64,000 nucleotides of DNA from Ehretia macrophylla (lineage: Eukaryota; Streptophyta; Magnoliopsida; Boraginales; Ehretiaceae): NCBI GenBank assembly GCA_037974665.1, contig CM075764.1, forward strand, positions 79,500,325 through 79,564,324, given 5' to 3'. Under the pieces are notes generated by a model. The model searched no databases and had not been told where the DNA came from. It saw only the letters and a list, made by a program, of their open reading frames with translations. Of this stretch, positions 37,202-49,661 are shown piece by piece (positions within the stretch are counted from its first letter, which is position 1; every line of letters starts with the position of its first letter). Made by a program: the position numbers and the translations under genes.

Positions 37202-38138
37202 TGTTAGAGATATGCCCTAATGCTACATATTTGGATGATATATTTAAGGGCATTTTAACATTAACTTGTATTTTTAGGCATAGTTGTCTATATGTTTGTT
37301 TACAAATTGACTTGCAATTGACATTCATATTTTTCGTTTTGTCGTATGAATGAGTCCCTAGTATTTATCATTAAAAGAGATATATTCTAAAAGGGTGTTT
37401 AGAATATGTTGGCATATCTCTTTATCATGATAAGTACTTAAAAGTGTTCATAGTTCTCAGATTATTTGATTGAGACTTCAATAATCTATTATGGACTATT
37501 ACATGCGTTGTTACCTTTGATTAACATAGGGATGTTAATGATAAAGGATAATGAGCCACGTACCATAATAGCATAAGATGCGATTAACAAACATGTGAGT
37601 GACTATTAGTTGAATAGATCATTGAATGTGACGTGAATAACAACGCATGTAATAATTACATGACTTAGGATTAATAATTTATTATTCGTTGTGATTGTGC
37701 ATGAAATCTTTTGACTTGAGACGTTACGACTATCATATGGATCGAGGTTTGATATCATACTTTTGGACAACACTTGTCTTGTGGTATTATTTGTCCGGTA
37801 TAGTGACTGACAGGTAGTTGTCAAGATATGATCTATTAACCTCCGACGTGAGGCGATATCCTATGCGATCCTGTTATGGTACTTTAATAAGGAAATCCTT
37901 GGTCGGAGTATGAATAATGGAAAGGTGTTTTTCTATGTGTCATCTCTCATTATACCATTTAGATCTATGCATAGTATCGAGTTTATGAACTTAATCATAT
38001 CATGGATTTTACTCGATGGGACGATTAATGGAAGGATTGAATTGTACAATAATCAGCGACAATAAATAGATTCACTTGAGTCGGACTTTATTGCCTTATA
38101 TATTGTTTAGGCACATGGCTAAATGTTAACCCAGAACG

Positions 38139-39192
38139 TGAAGGCCTAACTCATATAAGATCATGTCAAGTACATATCAAAGGTTAGTTTCAAGATCGTG
38201 AAAGTCTAACATGGATAGTTTGCTAGGGCCGAATAACATTAGGCATATTTCAAAAAATTCTAGCTAACATCAACATTCATTCTTTCATATATGTCCATAA
38301 ACTAGTCAGCAAACATCATATATCAACTATACATAATGAAATAGCAAGGTCCATAGGTATACCTCTTGTAGACAACTATGTAGATGATGTAGCTTGAAGT
38401 TGGAGCTGTGGAGTCCTTCTAACTTGAAGGGTCTAGTTGGTCCACAAGCATCCAAAGCTCAACCCTATCTTAAAAGAAAATGTGCTAATATACTACTAAG
38501 ATATAAAGCTATAAATGTGTAGTTGTTCACAAAATTGAAAAAGCTTGACTATCAACTTGCCATGGCTGATTACACCAAGAGAGAGAAGATAAAGTTGTTC
38601 ACTCTATTCCTCTTGTGTGTGTGCCGTGTATGTGGGATGAGCTTAGAGAGAGAGAGTTGTCATCTTTTCAAATAATATAAAAACTATTATAAAAAAAATG
38701 AGTAGCCAATCACAATTGCTACCTTTCTATGATAATCCATGTACATCTTAGGATCACAATCATTGCAATTAGATGGCAAGATTCAAGTCTTCTCTCTCTT
38801 CCTATGCTTGGCCGAAAATGCTAGTGGAAAGAGAGAAAAAGTTGTCAATTTTTATAGATTATATAATCTCTATTATATTTTGTTGTCCTTCATGCATTTA
38901 AGAGCCAATCATAATATTTTTCTTCTTGCTTGAATCAACCAAGCCATGCATGACCTTGGATTGTAATCATTACAATCCAAGGGACAACTTTTTCTCTCTC
39001 ATGACACATGGCAAAAGGATTCTATCATCAAAAGTAATGGACAAGATTCTTTTGTCTTTATTTAAAAGTTAATCGTATCCATCCAATTCAAATTCAAATG
39101 ACTAGAATTAATGACATGGATAATCCTACATCTCACATGCCACATGTATTGATGACGTGGTATTTCACAAATCTCATCATCAATATACATTT

Positions 39193-39228
<36 letters not shown>

Positions 39229-40482
39229 CTTTTGCCTTTTCTAATCTCTATTAGAATAAATATATTGAAACTACTTTTCAATAATTATAGTTTGGCCCCA
39301 AAAGTTTTGGTAATTACAATTTGATCCTAAAACTTTTTGAAATTATACTTTTGGCTCAAATACCAACATAGATGACTCTTAACACCTTAAAGCCACCAAC
39401 CACATTATACAGGCTTCCAGTGAACTTATTCATGATACTTATTAGTGTATGACCTTCTAGATTCATAACCGCGTACCGATGAGGGACCGATAAACCTCCT
39501 TATCTATTTCAGAAATGTCTCCGCCATTAACCAAAATATCCTCATGCTCATTAGTGATGCACTAGCAATGAACGTACCATGAGAATGTATACGATAATGA
39601 AGACGACGTCTTATATGAATCCATTTAACTATCGAGAATTAGCGTGCAGTCCAATCCTTCTATTAAGAATGCCCTGATTGGGAAATGACCATGAAATGGT
39701 TAAGTCTACCTCATATACTATGTATAAATCTGAATCAGTGAAACGAGAGATAACTACCATGGAAAAACCCCTTTCCATCATTTCATACTCGCCTTGGACA
39801 AGGACTTCCTCGTTTAACGACCAATCTTAGATATCATAGGACACCGCCTCACGCCGGAGGTTAACAGATCCTATCTTGATAATTACCTGTCGGTTCATAC
39901 CACAGAACTAAAATGCGAAAGGCCGTAACCCACCTTATAGAAAAAGGGTATTGTCCAGACACAGTATTTAGCCCCTGATATAACCGGCAGCTGTAATTTC
40001 TCAAGTCCGAGGATTAATTTGTATGATTCCCAAATAAATAGTAAACTATTAACCTGATATCATGTAGTTCACTATTTATTGTCACATTCAATGATCCGTA
40101 CATTGACAATCACTTATATATTTATCAGTCCACATCATCATGTTATTCTGGCACTTCGCACACCATCTTTTATCATTAACATCACTATGTTAATCAAAGG
40201 TAATAACAAATGATAACCCGTACTCGATTATTTTAGTCCCGGTTGAATAATCTGAAGGGCTATGAATCAATTCTTAATGTTTATCATATCGAAGAAAAAC
40301 TGTGAAATAACTAAACCCTTTTAGAACATTTTTCTTCTCGGATAAGCATTAGGGACACATTCATATCGAAGTAGAGAATATGAATATCCTACAAATAACA
40401 TAGTGTATAAAACATATGAATATATTCTCATTAACCCTAATTCAGGTCATCTAAACTATAGCATTAGGGCATATCCACAACA
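38139..40482 (-). repeat. 3' LTR of copia element B
   Basis: About 2,344 bp. It holds the intact (empty) version of the site where the LINE entered the other LTR, at about 39044-39062 (AAGATTCTTTTGTCTTTA). An (AT)n run lies at about 39197-39224. The part at about 39370-40482 is in reverse orientation relative to the related LTR of element A. Confidence 0.9.
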
Positions 40483-42134
40483 ATCTCCCACTTGCACTAA
40501 TGCTATCAGCTATAGAATTAGCGCACTAAACATTCGTATCCATATAGTCATCTTCTCTAAGACGGTGATTAACTATAACTATCTTTATAGGATCAGTGGG
40601 TCAACTATAGAAACATCTATAGGAACCTATTCTGTTAAACCATTTTCTATCAAGAAAAACATTTCTTTAATTATCTTTTATATGTTTGGATTCTTGATGA
40701 GATCGGGTCCTTTTTAAGCTTGTGTAAAAAGCCTCTATTATAGTCACCATATTTAGAGAATATCGGTAACCTATAACAGATAAAACCACACAATATCCAA
40801 ACACCATAAAAAAAAACAAGTGTGCATCTTGGTTTTTAGTAATGGAATAACCGTTATTTGCTATTTGGAATACCTTCCAAGACATTACAATCATATCAAA
40901 AATCCATTATCGATAATGTTTTTTAGTGAATTCTTCCCTAAGAATTTCACTGTCTTCATAAACCTTAAGATTGTGGGTTAAAGTTTAAATATAGATTATT
41001 ATAATAATAAGATCAATAGAACTTATATGTATTTTCTCCGATATCTATCATGTAACTCATTACATCATACTGCGCCTAGTACTTGCCATTGCATTAAAGG
41101 AGAATGCAAACAACCAAAGGATTATATGCAAAAACCATTCACAACCTTTCCTTAAGAGTCATAAAGAAATCTACAAGAAAAGATGGATACCCTGCCATAA
41201 AGACTAGAGACCAAAATTTCTTAGATTCTTCCATCTTAAGAAAACTTTAAGTTCGTGACTTGGTGTACAGGCTGTGAGAAAACAAACAATCATATCATTG
41301 TACTTCATATATATGATACAAGACATGATCGGTTTACCCAAGAAATACAACATGGTATAAAATTCGGTTGGACCTTGATGAATGAAGGTATCATAAATTC
41401 ATAAGATCTGTTAAGGGCATAAACTCCCACTAACTTTTCTTATAAATTTAGATATCATCTTCAATTATTAATGAAAACAATCTCTATCATTTCATTTTAA
41501 TACACCCGTAATCCATTTCATCATAGTTACCTTTCACTAAAGAAACTATGAATGAAGAAATTTAAATTCTATCTAGCCATAGAATTAAAACATGGTAGAA
41601 GTTTAAAAATTAATTTGAAAGATATCGGTGATAAAAGATGCATTCTCTAATCTTCTTGTATAAACCAACATATTCTGGACAAGTCTCATAAGCTCCAGTT
41701 CTTTCAATTATTTATTTTTGAACAAACTCTTTTGTCAAAAAAAAAAATCTATCAAACTTATTTGAATAGATACATAAAAGAATTCAAGTCTTTAACTCTT
41801 GACCATTTCAAAGTTTTAGACATATGAAGTATGGTTTAGTATTTATCCATTTCATTAACTGCTAAGTAATAAAATATAAATGTTTGAGTTTGAAGACATT
41901 CTTTCTTTCGATATGCATTCCGACCATTTCATTACTATAATGAAAGATATACAAAATTTCAATAATTTCTTACAAAGGATCAATTCCAAAATTACCCCAT
42001 AGTTAGAAACAATTGTTAATAGTCACTACTATTTCTAAAGAAATTATCAAACATTTATAAGCATTTTTCAAAATTGGGATCGCATACCAAGCCGATCCAT
42101 AACAACCAAATGATGCATAATTAGGGTCTACTAC
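40483..42134 (-). other. 3' internal region of copia element B, non-coding
   Basis: AT-rich sequence between the purine tract and the gag-like trace. No frame resembling pol is left. A run of A near 41740 and many short open frames are without motifs. Confidence 0.55.
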
Positions 42135-42545
42135 TCAATTCCCTCCTGATGAGAGATCTTCCGATAAGAATGTCACAGCCTGGTTCCTCCTATGTCTCCT
42201 CCTCCTCCTCCTCCTCCTTCTAATGTTTCTATTTTGGCTAGGTTTAGCAATAAAAGGAGAGGACTCGACATGGGGATTGGGTGCTGTACCCAAACCAAGA
42301 TTTTGCCAGCTAGTCAGGACATCTAGCAACTCATTCAGTGTGACCTCAATCCTATGTATATGTAAGTCCAAGATCAATGGAGAGTAGGATGGTAGAAGAG
42401 AGTGTATGATCAAATCTACCTGAAGCCAGGGATCCATGACGAAACCAAATGCCTCCAATTGAGTTACCAAGTAAATCATTCTAGGGCAATGTTGGCTCAC
42501 GTCACCCGCTTCTTCAAGTTTCATATTAAAAAGCTCACAAGTCAT
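42135..42545 (-). pseudogene. copia gag-like trace (downstream half)
   Basis: Reads like the UBN2-type gag core of plant copia elements: blocks CELFNMKLEEAGDVSQH, LEAFGFVMDPWLQVDLI and VTLNELLDVL align in order with the family pattern for the middle of gag. A run of Arg codons follows. The upstream half lies at about 44190-44345, on the other side of a solo-type LTR. It is part of the broken element B. Confidence 0.7.
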
Positions 42546-44188
42546 ATCACGCCTCGACCTCTCACGGAATTGAGACTCCTATACACTTCGCTAACATTAA
42601 CCCGACCTTAACTCTGGGCATAAAAAATGAGGGAAAACGGACAGAGTCTCCCCTGTTTCTAGGCCAAAACACATACTTACACTCGGAAGAAATGAACCAC
42701 AAAACATACAATAACATTCATATGTTCATATACTCAAGTTCTCAAGGCCATCCGAGCCTTTCTACTTATCAAAATTAATCATACATACATTATCTCTATA
42801 GTTGTCAGCAAGTTATAATCATAATTCCGCTTATCCTACCACTCTAATCTTTCACTTTGATCATACTTGCAACACAATGATAGCAATTATAATAGCATGC
42901 TATATCACAATAAGCATACATTAGAGAACTAGTATCATACTCTACACAATAAATATAGAGCCTTACATGCATTTCTAACAACTTGATCAAATCTTTACAA
43001 CATGATACACATACATATAGCAAAATAATTCATACAAAATACAATTAGCATGATCCCTCATGTGGTAACACAATCCCACATCGGAAGATTTGGAAGTGAG
43101 AGAGCTGGATATAAGGGCTTGGTTCCTTGTATCAGCCACGAGGCCTTTTCCCGTGGGAGACCATGGGAGACCATAGGAGAAACAAAGCCGTGAGGGCCCT
43201 GTGCCTGCGGGCCAAGGATTGCCAATAGCGGACAATATCGTGGTAGTGATGGCCCTGTGAGACTCCGTGTGGGCTTCACGTGGGGAGTGGGGTCGTTACA
43301 AATGGTATCAGAGCCAGTCTTCTCTTGTGCTCGTGCCCGTGAGGGCGCGGGGCTCCTTAAGGGGGGTGGAATGTGGTAACACAATCCCACATCGGAAGAT
43401 TTGAAAGTGAGAGAGCTGGATATAAGGGCTTGGTTCCTTGTATCAGCCACGAGGCCTTTTCCCGTAGGAGACCATGGGAGAAACAAAGCCGTGAGGGCCC
43501 TGTGCCTGCTGGCTAGGGATTGCCAATAGCGGACAATATCGTGGTAGTGATGGCCTTGTGAGACTCCGCGTGGGCTCCACGTGGGGAGTGGGGTCATTAC
43601 ACCTCACCTTGGTTATGCTAGAAAAGGCTGAAATTTAGCTTGAGATCACCTTAATTCTTGCTAAAGTGACTGAAATTTGAAGATGAACCAAGCCCTAGCT
43701 CATAAGAGGTCTCACGTTTTTTTTGCCTGTGATCTTTCTGATTTTCTTCTTCTTTTGCTCTTGTTTTTGCTTTGTTATGATTAATATATATATATAAATA
43801 TGTAATATAAGTAAATAAATGGCTAGCTAATGGGTTGAGCTTCTATTAAATATAATTGGGCTATATAACTTGGTAGGAAATTAGTTAGAATGCTAAAGGC
43901 CCAAAAACAATTAAACTATCAGTATTCACTCGGGGACACTAAACATTTTCTATCTCACGCTCAGGATATGAAATGAACATTCTGTCAATGAACGAATACA
44001 TTATTTATAAAGTATAATCAAGGAAAAATACAAATTTTGAGAATTAAAATAGTTTAAAATTTGTCCCGGGCTCCTCTCAAACATAAATTTTAAGCAAGTA
44101 AAAACAATATAGAGGGCAATTAAGTCAAATATGCACGTAGAATAATTAAATATAATAAATTAAGAGTCCCTCTGGGCTGGGGCATCAC
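42543..44188 (-). mobile_element. LTR of the 7572-12389 family inserted in copia B gag
   Basis: The right end (GAATAATTAAATATAATAAA, then TCCCTCTGGGCT and CATCACA) and a left block (AAAAAATGAGGGAAAACG, then TTTCTAGGCC) match the LTR at 8780-12389. It separates two halves of a gag-like frame, so it entered element B after B arrived. No internal region is attached, so it is solo-LTR-like. It contains a TRIM. Its left edge is approximate. Confidence 0.65.
43061..43601 (+). mobile_element. Small TRIM with 71-bp internal region
   Basis: LTRs at 43061-43300 and 43372-43601 both start TGTGGTAACACAATCCCACA and end GT(C)NTTACA. The primer site TGGTATCAGAGCC is at 43303-43315, and the purine tract TTAAGGGGGGTGGAA directly precedes the second LTR. 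The flanks are CCTCA on both sides (43056-43060 and 43602-43606). The LTRs differ at roughly nine positions plus a 10-bp repeat-length change, so it is of moderate age. The sequence is much richer in GC than its surroundings. It encodes nothing; the 179-codon open frame on the minus strand is a by-product of the GC-rich LTRs. Confidence 0.92.
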
Positions 44189-44189
44189 A

Positions 44190-44345
44190 GGTTAACTGGA
44201 ATCTCATACACTGACTGTGCTCACCAAACGATTCTTCCAACGAACGAATGATATCTACGAAATGAGGAAGCCCCTCATAGAATTGACGCAGATCATCACT
44301 CATTGATGAAAGAATATATCCCTTAGAGCGTATGTCATCCTAGAT
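44190..44345 (-). pseudogene. copia gag-like trace (upstream half)
   Basis: On the minus strand the sequence reads with copia gag flavour: an ILSSMSDDLRQFYE-like block and SLEESFGEHSQCMRF, the region that precedes the core found at 42135-42545. It shows that the LTR at 42543-44188 was inserted into gag. It is a short fossil. Confidence 0.5.
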
Positions 44346-45101
44346 CCATTTATAGTAAGTGATTGACAGGCATGATTGTCACGTCGATCGACAGTTGAGA
44401 AATCCTATCTCCGGGGCCCTCACTTTAGGGCTATCTTTCACCGTTGACAGACATGGTTCAACGTGACAGGTACGGTTCCTCAATCAATAGATGACTCAAG
44501 GTTCTTGTTTTCAATCTGGTATGGGGAAGGATGACAGAGCTTTCGATTAAACATTTGTGTGGGTCTAGCTTGAGAATTGCCCTTTATTTCTCATCTCGAT
44601 CTGGGTAAGGCTTCACTACTCGTTCGCTTGAGGGGTTCAGTTGTTAGTGGACTAGCACTTCTCCTTGTCCCCTTTCTGCATTCGCGCATGACCTAAACTA
44701 TACCTCTTCTAAGGCAGAAAGAAGGTCAACCTCACCTCAGGTAATCACACCTTTATTTCTCGACGATCAAAGAGTCAAAACTCGCTTTCGAGCTAACCAA
44801 GCATGGAGCTACCAGCCAACAAGCAAAACGAGTTCTCATTCACGGATAACTAAGCTTTGACAAGGGAGAGGGGGACCCTTCTCATACCCGCCCTTACAAG
44901 AGCCTAACGGAGAAAAGGCTATGCCCAATAGGGGAAGACTGCGGTAAAAGGATGTCCGTCTGTTGATGGCTAGCTCGTACAAGCAAATATTGGACCTAGG
45001 TAAGGGGCTATAAGCTTCTGGACGATGTTGTGTGCTTTCACATAATACCGCGTCGAGGGGAATCACTGAGGGGTTCAATCCCCCACCAGGTCCTACTCCT
45101 C
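44346..45101. other. GC-richer segment of unknown origin, possibly organelle-derived (part 1)
   Basis: Base composition changes sharply from the AT-rich copia sequence: many CG-containing words (CGTCGATCGACAG, CCGGGGCCC, CCCGCCCTTACAAG) and no coding frame with motifs. It resembles plant mitochondrial intergenic DNA in style, but this is only an impression. It continues on the far side of the gypsy element at 49662. Confidence 0.35.
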
Positions 45102-45911
45102 TGATACGAACCACGTCAACATGCGACGCGACCCAACACCAAATATGGCAAACGACCCCAAGACCTTTCAGGATTGGATGGAAACCGCGACCCGTTGCTT
45201 AGCAAAGCAAGAACCTTGGTATAATTGATGAAGACGCCACAAACGGGGGTGAAAATCCGTTTGATAAGTCAAGGTTGAACGCCACAAGAATTATCTTGAT
45301 AAGTTCGAAAGAGTCTCTTGGAGAACTCAAGGAGAAAACTCTCACAAATTTAATTTCAGAATTGTCTAACTTTATTATCACAAAAAGTGCCTTATATAGG
45401 CAATAACAAATAAGTATCCTGCTTGGAAAAGGACTCCTAAACCCTAGCCCAAGTAGGAAAACGTGAATAGTAACTAGGTCAAAGGAAACAAACTTGGAGA
45501 CCAAGAAAAGACTCCTATTAACTATTCACGTAGGAAACAAACTTGGAGACCAAGAAAAGACTCCTATTAACTATTCACGTGAATAGTGATGTGAATAGTA
45601 ACTAAAAAGGAAGCAAACTTGCAGCCCAAGAAAAGCTCATTTCTAGTGTGAACACCTAATCTTGTAGCCCAAGAAAGTCTCTCTCCTAGTGTGAACACCT
45701 AAATTCATCCATAGGAAATTAAACTAAAACTGAAAACTAAAACTAGGATAAAATTACAAAGAAATCAAATCTTGACTAAATCTTCAAATCTTCTTGAAAC
45801 TTCTTGAAGAATCTTGAAGTTCTTGAATCTTGAAAATAGAATCTTGACTTGAATCTTTGCTGGAAAATTCATCCAAATGGTGCAATGAATGTAGATGGCT
45901 GGTTCGCATCA
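45102..45911 (-). repeat. 3' LTR of the gypsy element
   Basis: 810 bp. It carries a tandem doubling of about 49 bp at about 45484-45581 (unit with GGAAACAAACTTGGAGACC) that the other LTR has once. Confidence 0.92.
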
Positions 45912-47999
45912 TTCCCTCCCTCTTGAGAAGGATTTGTCCTCAAATCCTCCAGGTTCAAAGACCAGCCTTGGTGGTAGACCATATGGAATGTCCTTGGGAA
46001 ACACTTTCTCAAAATCCTGCAAGAGAGAAACAACAACACTAGGCAATGCAGAGTCAAGTTGGTTAAATTTTAAAAGAGACCCTTTGTACATGAGTACAAT
46101 CATTGGCCATTTTGAGATCAAAACTCTCTTAACCTCACTTGCTTTTGCATAAAAATTACTTTGTTTTCTCTCTGTTTTTACCTCATTGGCCGAGTTCTTT
46201 TCTCTCCTTACCTCCTCTTCAGATTCGGCCTTACTTTTCTTTTCACTCTCATTCTTTTGCTCTCTCAAATTATTTTGATCACTCAAATTATTTTGTTCAC
46301 TCAAGTTCTTTTGATCACTCAATTTTTGTAACCTCACTTGATCCTCATAAACTTGTTTTGGTGTCATCGGAACTAGAGTGATTGTCCGCTGATTGAACAC
46401 AAATGAATATTTGTTGGTGAAGCCATCATGCTGCACACGTCGATCAAATTTCCCAAGTCTTTCTAATAGAAGATATCCAGCATGCATTGGAACCACATCG
46501 CACAATACTTCATCTTCATATTTTCCAATGCGAAACGGCACCACAACCTGTTTTGTAACACTTATCTCACCACAATCATTCAACCATTGCAGCTTGTATG
46601 GACGTGGATGCTTAATTGTTATGAGCCTTAGCTTTTCAACCATGGAAGAACTACCAACATTAGTGCAACTACCATCATCAATAATAACACTACCTACCTT
46701 GTCTTTCACATGACAACGAGTGTGAAAGATGTTCTCACATTGTGCTACCTCTTCCTCTTCTTTAGCTTGCAGGTTTATGGCTTGTTGTGCCACTAGTCCA
46801 AGCATCTCTCCATGATCTGCCCCAAACTTCTCTGCTCCCATTGCGGTGTCCTCTAGTATGGGCATGTCATCAGAATATGTTTTGTCTTTAGATTCAATCT
46901 CACCACTTTCCAAGACTACTATTGCTCGCTTGTTTGGGCATTGGCTGGCTATGTGTCCTCGTCCCTGACATGTAAAACATTGAATCTCACTATATCGAGT
47001 CATAGTAGAGGTTGTATTACCTTGAGAGGTCATGGCAATGGTGGATGGTTTGAGCTCGGGCTTGGCCTTGGAAGTAGATGGATTTTCTTCATCCTTTAGG
47101 TAACTTGTCCTCCAAGGTGAAGGTGATGCACTCAAGTATTGTAGTGCTTGTCTTGGTCGTGTACCACCCCTCTTGAGTTGCTTCTCCACTTTAATTGCTT
47201 TATGCACCAAATCCTCTAATTCCACATAATGATGCAACTTTATAGTGTTAGCAATCTCTTGATTTAGCCCATTCAAGAATCTGGCCATTGTTGCCTCTCG
47301 ATCTTCCTCCACATTGGCTTTAATCATAGCCATCTTCATCTCTTTATAATATTCATCAACACTCTTATTACCTTGATGAAGACCTTGCAGCTTGAGGTAT
47401 AAATCTCGATAGTAATGACTTGGTACAAATCGTTGCCTCATCACTCTCTTCATCTCATCCCAAGTTGCAATAGAACGATCTCCATTCCGCCTTCTATTGA
47501 TGCACAACTGATCCCACCAAACAATAGCATAATCAGTAAATTCAATTACAGCAAGTTTTACCTTTTTCAGTTCAGCATAGTTATGACAATCAAAAACCAA
47601 CTCCATCTTCTTCTCCCACTCAAGATATGCTTCAGGATCACTCCTTCCTTGAAAAGCAGGAATCTTCATCTTGATGCTTCCTAAGTTGTTATCAACACGA
47701 TCCCTAACTTCTCTAACTTGACCATGTCTTTCATTGCTTCCCATAGACATCCAATCAAGCTCCTCATCAACATCTTCAACTTCCCTTCTTGGCACCATGT
47801 TTCTCCTTGGTGCGTTTTGAGCAACTTGTGGCTGCCTTCGTTGTGCTCTATCTTCTACTCTATCCAACCTCACATGTATTTGTTCTAATTCAGCCCTCAT
47901 CATCTGTCTCATCTCCCCCATCAATGCTTGCATCTGCAAATTAGGGACTACGAGTTGTTGACCTTCTACATTGATGTCATCCTCTTGATTATGAGCCAT
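45909..47999 (-). CDS. gypsy gag / protease-like polyprotein, 696 aa
   Basis: Open from an ATG at 47999. Residues about 125-285 match the retrotransposon gag core (AYLEWEKKMELVFDCHNY, WWDQL, RFVPSHYYRDLYLKLQGL). About 343-356 is a CCHC zinc knuckle, CFTCQGRGHIASQC. About 430-560 resembles the pepsin-like protease region found after gag in gypsy elements (DDGSCTNVGSSSMVEKL). The last part has the LLQDFEKVFPKDIPYGLPP sequence that normally stands at the entrance to reverse transcriptase, after which the frame ends at the LTR. Gag would form the particle; enzymes would have to come from a related element. The frame is open throughout. Confidence 0.85.
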   Translation of the reverse strand: MAHNQEDDINVEGQQLVVPNLQMQALMGEMRQMMRAELEQIHVRLDRVEDRAQRRQPQVAQNAPRRNMVPRREVEDVDEELDWMSMGSNERHGQVREVRDRVDNNLGSIKMKIPAFQGRSDPEAYLEWEKKMELVFDCHNYAELKKVKLAVIEFTDYAIVWWDQLCINRRRNGDRSIATWDEMKRVMRQRFVPSHYYRDLYLKLQGLHQGNKSVDEYYKEMKMAMIKANVEEDREATMARFLNGLNQEIANTIKLHHYVELEDLVHKAIKVEKQLKRGGTRPRQALQYLSASPSPWRTSYLKDEENPSTSKAKPELKPSTIAMTSQGNTTSTMTRYSEIQCFTCQGRGHIASQCPNKRAIVVLESGEIESKDKTYSDDMPILEDTAMGAEKFGADHGEMLGLVAQQAINLQAKEEEEVAQCENIFHTRCHVKDKVGSVIIDDGSCTNVGSSSMVEKLRLITIKHPRPYKLQWLNDCGEISVTKQVVVPFRIGKYEDEVLCDVVPMHAGYLLLERLGKFDRRVQHDGFTNKYSFVFNQRTITLVPMTPKQVYEDQVRLQKLSDQKNLSEQNNLSDQNNLREQKNESEKKSKAESEEEVRREKNSANEVKTERKQSNFYAKASEVKRVLISKWPMIVLMYKGSLLKFNQLDSALPSVVVSLLQDFEKVFPKDIPYGLPPRLVFEPGGFEDKSFSRGRE

Positions 48000-48139
48000 G
48001 ATTGAATTTCACTCCCTCACGTGTTTCACTTAACTCACTTGGCTTTTACCCTCTAATAATCTCACACACACTGCCGTTTACCACTCGTATTCTCTTTCAA
48101 GCCCCTAGAACTTACCAAGAATACCAAGCAGCGTAATAA

Positions 48140-48500
48140 TCAATTTTGGAATCTGATTTTTTTTTTTTGTTTTTTTTTTTGTTTTTTTTTTCAGACCTCT
48201 AAGACTCTGGAAATTAGGTTAGAGAAAGAAACTTGAATAAAACTCGAAGAAGGAAACCTAGAAAAATAAGGAAAGTTGCAAAAACCCTATTCTAAAACAC
48301 AAAAATGACCAAAACTCATAGAAAATGTTGGAATTTGGCCCTAAGAGGGTGGTGCCCACAGCTTTGCTGTGGGTTATGCTCAGAACGTCGTTTCCCTTCA
48401 GAAAAGCTTGGCCACGAAGGCTAATTCAACAAAAACAAGTTTTTTACTGTTCACTGTTTTGCCTTTTTTTTTTTTTTTCAGCTCCGAATTTTTTTTTTTT
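48140..48500. repeat. Poly-T tracts in gypsy leader
   Basis: Interrupted T runs at about 48160-48192 and 48465-48505 lie in the untranslated leader of the gypsy element (A runs on its own strand). No function is evident. Confidence 0.8.
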
Positions 48501-48900
48501 TTTTACTTTTCTTGAAGTTTCTTTTCTTTCTTGATGTTCTTTTCTTGATTTTCAGAAACAAAGACAATGAGCAATTATCCAAGACTTTGAATTTAGAAGG
48601 ACAAGAAACCCTAATTCAAGATTCTAGGGTTTGGCCAATTGAAAACTAAACAAGAAGCAAAATTGAAAGCAAGAAAACGGAATTGAAGACAAGACGCAAG
48701 AAACGGAAAACAAGACTCAAGACACGAAATTAAAAGAACAAGAACGGAATCAAGACACAACCAAGAAAACGAATTGGTAGCAAGACACAATCAAGAATGA
48801 AGAAAGGAATTAAAACCTAGACCTAGACTCAAGGAATTAACCAAGAAAAAAAAAAGAAAAGGATAGGCAAACCTGATAAACCTAAGCTCTGATTACCAAC

Positions 48901-49661
48901 TGATACGAACCACGTCAACATGCGACGCGACCCAACACCAAATATGGCAAACGACCCCAAGACCTTTCAGGATTGGATGGAAACCGCGACCCGTTGCTTA
49001 GCAAAGCAAGAACCTTGGTATAATTGATGAAGACGCCACAAACGGGGGTGAAAATCCGTTTGATAAGTCAAGGTTGAACGCCACAAGAATTATCTTGATA
49101 AGTTCGAAAGAGTCTCTTGGAGAACTCAAGGAGAATACTCTCACAAATTTAATTTCAGAATTGTCTAACTTTATTATCACAAAAAGTGCCTTATATAGGC
49201 AATAACAAATAAGTATCCTGCTTGGAAAAAGACTCCTAAACCCTAGCCCAAGTAGGAAAACGTGAATAGTAACTAGGTCAAAGGAAACAAACTTGGAGAC
49301 CAAGAAAAGACTCCTATTAACTATTCACATGAATAGTGACGTGAATAGTAACTAAAAAGGAAGCAAACTTGCAGCCCAAGAAAAGCTCATTTCTAGTGTG
49401 AACACCTAATCTTGTAGCCCAAGAAAGTCTCTCTCCTAGTGTGAACACCTAAATTCATCCATAGGAAATTAAACTAAAACTGAAAACTAAAACTAGGATA
49501 AAATTACAAAGAAATCAAATCTTGACTAAATCTTCAAATCTTCTTGAAACTTCTTGAAGAATCTTGAAGTTCTTGAATCTTGAAAATAGAATCTTGACTT
49601 GAATCTTTGCTGGAAAATTCATCCAAATGGTGCAATGAATGTAGATGGCTGGTTCGCATCA
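48901..49661 (-). repeat. 5' LTR of the gypsy element
   Basis: 761 bp. It is nearly identical to 45102-45911 apart from the duplicated unit. TTATATAGGC near 49191, in complement GCCTATATAA, is a likely TATA box on the minus strand. Confidence 0.92.

Larger units (their letters stand above)
45102..49661 (-). mobile_element. Non-autonomous Ty3/gypsy element with gag only
   Basis: LTRs at 45102-45911 and 48901-49661 start TGATACGAACCACGTC and end GGTTCGCATCA. The flanks are TCCTC on both sides (45097-45101 and 49662-49666). On the minus strand the 5' LTR is followed by a TTGGTAATCAGAGC primer-like site, and the 3' LTR is preceded by the purine tract CAAGAGGGAGGGAA. The inside has one long gag-protease frame and no full pol. 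The LTRs differ at only about four positions over ~760, apart from a ~49-bp tandem duplication in the left one, so insertion was recent. It looks structurally whole as a non-autonomous type. Confidence 0.92.

Noticed and set aside
43058-43597. 179-codon open frame on the minus strand
   Set aside because: It spans both LTRs and the core of the TRIM at 43061-43601, and its protein repeats itself because the LTRs repeat. It is not a gene.
44836-45114. 92-codon open frame on the minus strand
   Set aside because: It reads from the GC-richer block into the gypsy LTR edge. No motif, so not called as coding.
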